Source: Chitinophaga pinensis (GTDB lineage: Bacteria; Bacteroidota; Bacteroidia; NS11-12g; UBA9320). Taken from it: a stretch of DNA of 15,022 nt. Both the position numbers and the translations under genes were made by a program. The stretch is taken from contig CAMDCQ010000042.1 in assembly GCA_945890595.1 (NCBI GenBank), positions 1 to 15,022 on the forward strand, given 5' to 3'. Position 1 is the stretch's first letter; every line of letters starts with the position of its first letter. Positions 12,746 to 15,022 of the stretch are shown here, piece after piece. The notes below the pieces were generated by a model, which worked only from the letters and a program-made list of their open reading frames with translations, was not told the origin of the DNA and did not search any database.

Positions 12746-15022
12746 ATGAACCTCATTAAATTTACCAACTTTTTGGATTTTAAAAACAAGAATAACAAAC
12801 CGAATAAACGTATGAATAAATCATTCAATTCAGCTAGCCTTACCAGGTATTTAGCGTCATTTGTGTTACTGGTGACAAGCTTTTTAGCTTACTCACAGTG
12901 TAACCCTAAGGTAATGTACAATGGAAATTGGTCCTCAACAGGGGTGTTTTGTTTAGGAGAAATTCTAAGTTTCGATGCAAACTCTCCTGGTTACAACAGT
13001 ACAACTGTTTGGGATTTTGGCGATGCTGGACCGGGTACAAGTACATCAGAAAAACCCTCTTACAGCTACACCCAAGCAGGAACGTACACCGTAAAATATA
13101 CGGGTACAGGTGGCGCAGGAACATGCACAGGCACCGTTACGGTGATTGTAAGGCCTTCACCTGAAATACACGTTCGCCAACTCGCAAACGACACACAGTG
13201 TTTCTCTGGCAACAGCTTTTGCTTTAGAGATTCAATTGTAGCGCCAGACGGTTCTATTGAGCGACTTGTAATGCTGTTTAGTGACGGTACTAAAGTGGAT
13301 ACCACTTTTACTGGAGGCGCTGGTAAACTAAAAATATTTGATTTTTGTGTTACCATAAACGATCCTGCTGGGGGATTCTTTGACATGGTTGTTGAAGCAT
13401 ATGACACCAGTGGATGTTTGACTAAATACATTTTTTCGGATTATATCTATGTTCATCCCAGGTTAGGAATCAAGTTTGATAATATTACGCCTAAGCCCAA
13501 CCCAGGTTGTGACTCCACGCTTGGGGTATTTCTAAATACATCACTTATCGCATTAGCAGATATTGATACCTTCATGTGGGATTTTGGGGATGGTAATATT
13601 CAAAGAGGTTCTTCTACAGTTAATACGCAATGGTGGTTTGGCATTGACGGGAAAGACACGATAAAACACATGTATACTACCAATGGTACATTTAACGGAA
13701 CATTGTATGTTTCTGCCTATGGATGTAGTGAGACCTTTACTTGGAAAAATGCAGTTACCAACTTTGTGGTAGATCCTAAAATTGTATCTACACCCAATCC
13801 TGCATGTGTCGCCGATAACCCCATCGAGTTTTCGGTAACCAATTTTAATACTGCAGGCATGTCTGCATTCTTATGGAATTTTGGTGATCCTCCGTCGGGA
13901 CCTGCCAATTTTGATAAAGATAATTTTAGTCCAACAGCTCACGGCTACGGACCTGGACCATGGATGATTAGTTTACGTATTCAGCAAGGCCCATGTGATG
14001 TAACTATTTATGATACTATTCAGGTTATAGGTCCCATCTCAACTATTGGTGTTCCCAATGACCAAGTTGCTTACAATCAAACCTATCAGTGTTTGATTAC
14101 CGACTCTGTTCAAATGGTTAATAACTCCAGTTATTATCAAAATGATTACAATCAATTAGATGAGGATTCTATCGTTTTTTATTTTGATTATAGTTTTGAT
14201 TACAACTTTGACAACACCACTGGAATTACTAAATTTATTGTAAGGAAATGGAAAGAAGATAAAAATGGCAATAAAATATTGTCGGCCGATACGTTCCCGA
14301 AAACAGATACACTATCTGTTATGGGCTACAAAGCTTATTTTGATACGGCCAAAGACTCTATTGCTGTAATAAATGGTAAAGATACCGTTTGGCAAAAATA
14401 CTACTACAACGCCACTAGTTATAGAGGCGGCATTAACGGCCGTAAGCGTTGGGTTTTTAGATACGTTCCACCTCCTGGAGGAAAAGGAGTAGGAACTGGT
14501 AATCAAACTGCCATCGATCCCACTCTTAACGTAAGAGATTATAACCCTAATGTGTGGAGAGTATGGACTATGGATGACAGATATGCACCACAATGTACTA
14601 CAGACAGTAGACCTTGGGTAAACAGAAATGTTGGCATTAATTGTAATTGGAGTATTGATAGTGTTCCTATACACTGGTACACCCCTTGGGATGAAGTGTA
14701 CAGAACTTTTAATAATGGACAAAACTACAGAAGACCAAAAGTTGACAAACGCTTATTCAAAGCAGATACCATCTGTTATGAGGTGAATGTTTACTCTGAT
14801 TCCTTCATGGTTGTACCTAGATTTATTTATATCAATGTTCCTGCAGATTCTGCATACACCTACTTCTTGCCGTATGACGGACTAAACCCAGCGATAGTTG
14901 GCTATAGAGACACCATCGTTTTAACAGCATCGTCACTTGGTCGAAAAATACATTATATGGATAGCTCTCATTTGAGTGTTTTCCAACAGGAAACATATAT
15001 CGTAATCAACAGACCTCCAAGT
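12746..15022 (+). CDS. Large PKD-domain secreted protein (5' part, continues past window)
   Basis: The frame is open for 759 codons from ATG 12746 to the right edge, without a stop. A second in-frame ATG at 12812 gives MNKSFNSASLTRYLASFVLL and a normal signal peptide ending AYSQ; the first ATG adds a 22-residue basic Asn/Lys-rich extension. Either is possible, with 12812 the better signal peptide. At least three PKD-type segments are visible: TVWDFGDAG (about residue 90), FMWDFGDGN (about 274) and LWNFGDPP (about 375). Many Cys-containing beta-sandwich segments lie between them. The later part (about 440-759) is rich in Tyr, Asp and Asn and matches no domain I recognise. Such proteins usually end in a T9SS sorting domain, which would lie outside the window. 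It starts 13 bases after the putative anti-sigma gene, so it is probably a co-transcribed target of the sigma operon. Confidence 0.85.
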   Translation, partial: MNLIKFTNFLDFKNKNNKPNKRMNKSFNSASLTRYLASFVLLVTSFLAYSQCNPKVMYNGNWSSTGVFCLGEILSFDANSPGYNSTTVWDFGDAGPGTSTSEKPSYSYTQAGTYTVKYTGTGGAGTCTGTVTVIVRPSPEIHVRQLANDTQCFSGNSFCFRDSIVAPDGSIERLVMLFSDGTKVDTTFTGGAGKLKIFDFCVTINDPAGGFFDMVVEAYDTSGCLTKYIFSDYIYVHPRLGIKFDNITPKPNPGCDSTLGVFLNTSLIALADIDTFMWDFGDGNIQRGSSTVNTQWWFGIDGKDTIKHMYTTNGTFNGTLYVSAYGCSETFTWKNAVTNFVVDPKIVSTPNPACVADNPIEFSVTNFNTAGMSAFLWNFGDPPSGPANFDKDNFSPTAHGYGPGPWMISLRIQQGPCDVTIYDTIQVIGPISTIGVPNDQVAYNQTYQCLITDSVQMVNNSSYYQNDYNQLDEDSIVFYFDYSFDYNFDNTTGITKFIVRKWKEDKNGNKILSADTFPKTDTLSVMGYKAYFDTAKDSIAVINGKDTVWQKYYYNATSYRGGINGRKRWVFRYVPPPGGKGVGTGNQTAIDPTLNVRDYNPNVWRVWTMDDRYAPQCTTDSRPWVNRNVGINCNWSIDSVPIHWYTPWDEVYRTFNNGQNYRRPKVDKRLFKADTICYEVNVYSDSFMVVPRFIYINVPADSAYTYFLPYDGLNPAIVGYRDTIVLTASSLGRKIHYMDSSHLSVFQQETYIVINRPPS

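Noticed and set aside
13066..13431. Minus-strand open frame of 121 codons within the PKD gene
   Set aside because: It is opposite conserved PKD coding sequence and low in recognisable motifs; a second such frame at 14312-14722 is rejected on the same grounds.

Overview
The window is an A+T-rich bacterial chromosome segment that looks like a Bacteroidota genome, most likely a marine or aquatic flavobacteria-like lineage. The evidence is a protein with a type IX secretion (T9SS) type-B sorting domain, PKD/Ig-repeat surface proteins, a DUF5777 outer-membrane barrel, a Bacteroidota-style dihydroorotase, a TonB C-terminal-domain protein, weak Shine-Dalgarno signals, and promoter boxes of the form TAnnTTTG. 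I see no rRNA, tRNA, CRISPR array, insertion sequence or phage gene. No gene-free stretch exceeds 300 bases.

Region 1 (1-2680, all +) is an envelope redox-type cluster. It holds the 3' end of a multi-domain c-type cytochrome protein, an overlapping lipoprotein cytochrome of the same family, a membrane-anchored OB-fold (tRNA_anti-like) protein, a YceI-family protein, a strong intrinsic terminator, and a DUF5777 beta-barrel. Their adjacency suggests a periplasm/outer-membrane electron or isoprenoid handling module, which is inference. Region 2 (2658-5240) has its own promoter and encodes a T9SS type-B cargo with PKD and Ig-like repeats. Its signal peptide begins upstream of any ATG/GTG/TTG codon. 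It converges, with a 9-base overlap, on a Nudix hydrolase gene.

Region 3 (5232-7489) is a divergent pair, Nudix (-) and dihydroorotase (+), whose start codons lie two bases apart inside the palindrome CATATATG. The dihydroorotase is followed after 3 bases by a secreted TonB C-terminal-domain protein. Region 4 (7554-10905) contains a large secreted BNR/VPS10-type beta-propeller and a small YbjN-like protein.

Region 5 (10913 to the window end) is the most interesting. An ECF sigma factor lies behind a candidate ECF-type promoter. Three bases later comes a putative membrane-anchored anti-sigma protein whose periplasmic C-terminus resembles a degenerate T9SS type-B sorting domain. Thirteen bases after that begins a very large PKD-domain secreted protein that runs off the window. 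The arrangement suggests a sigma/anti-sigma pair that monitors, or is tuned to, T9SS cargo and controls a giant surface protein.
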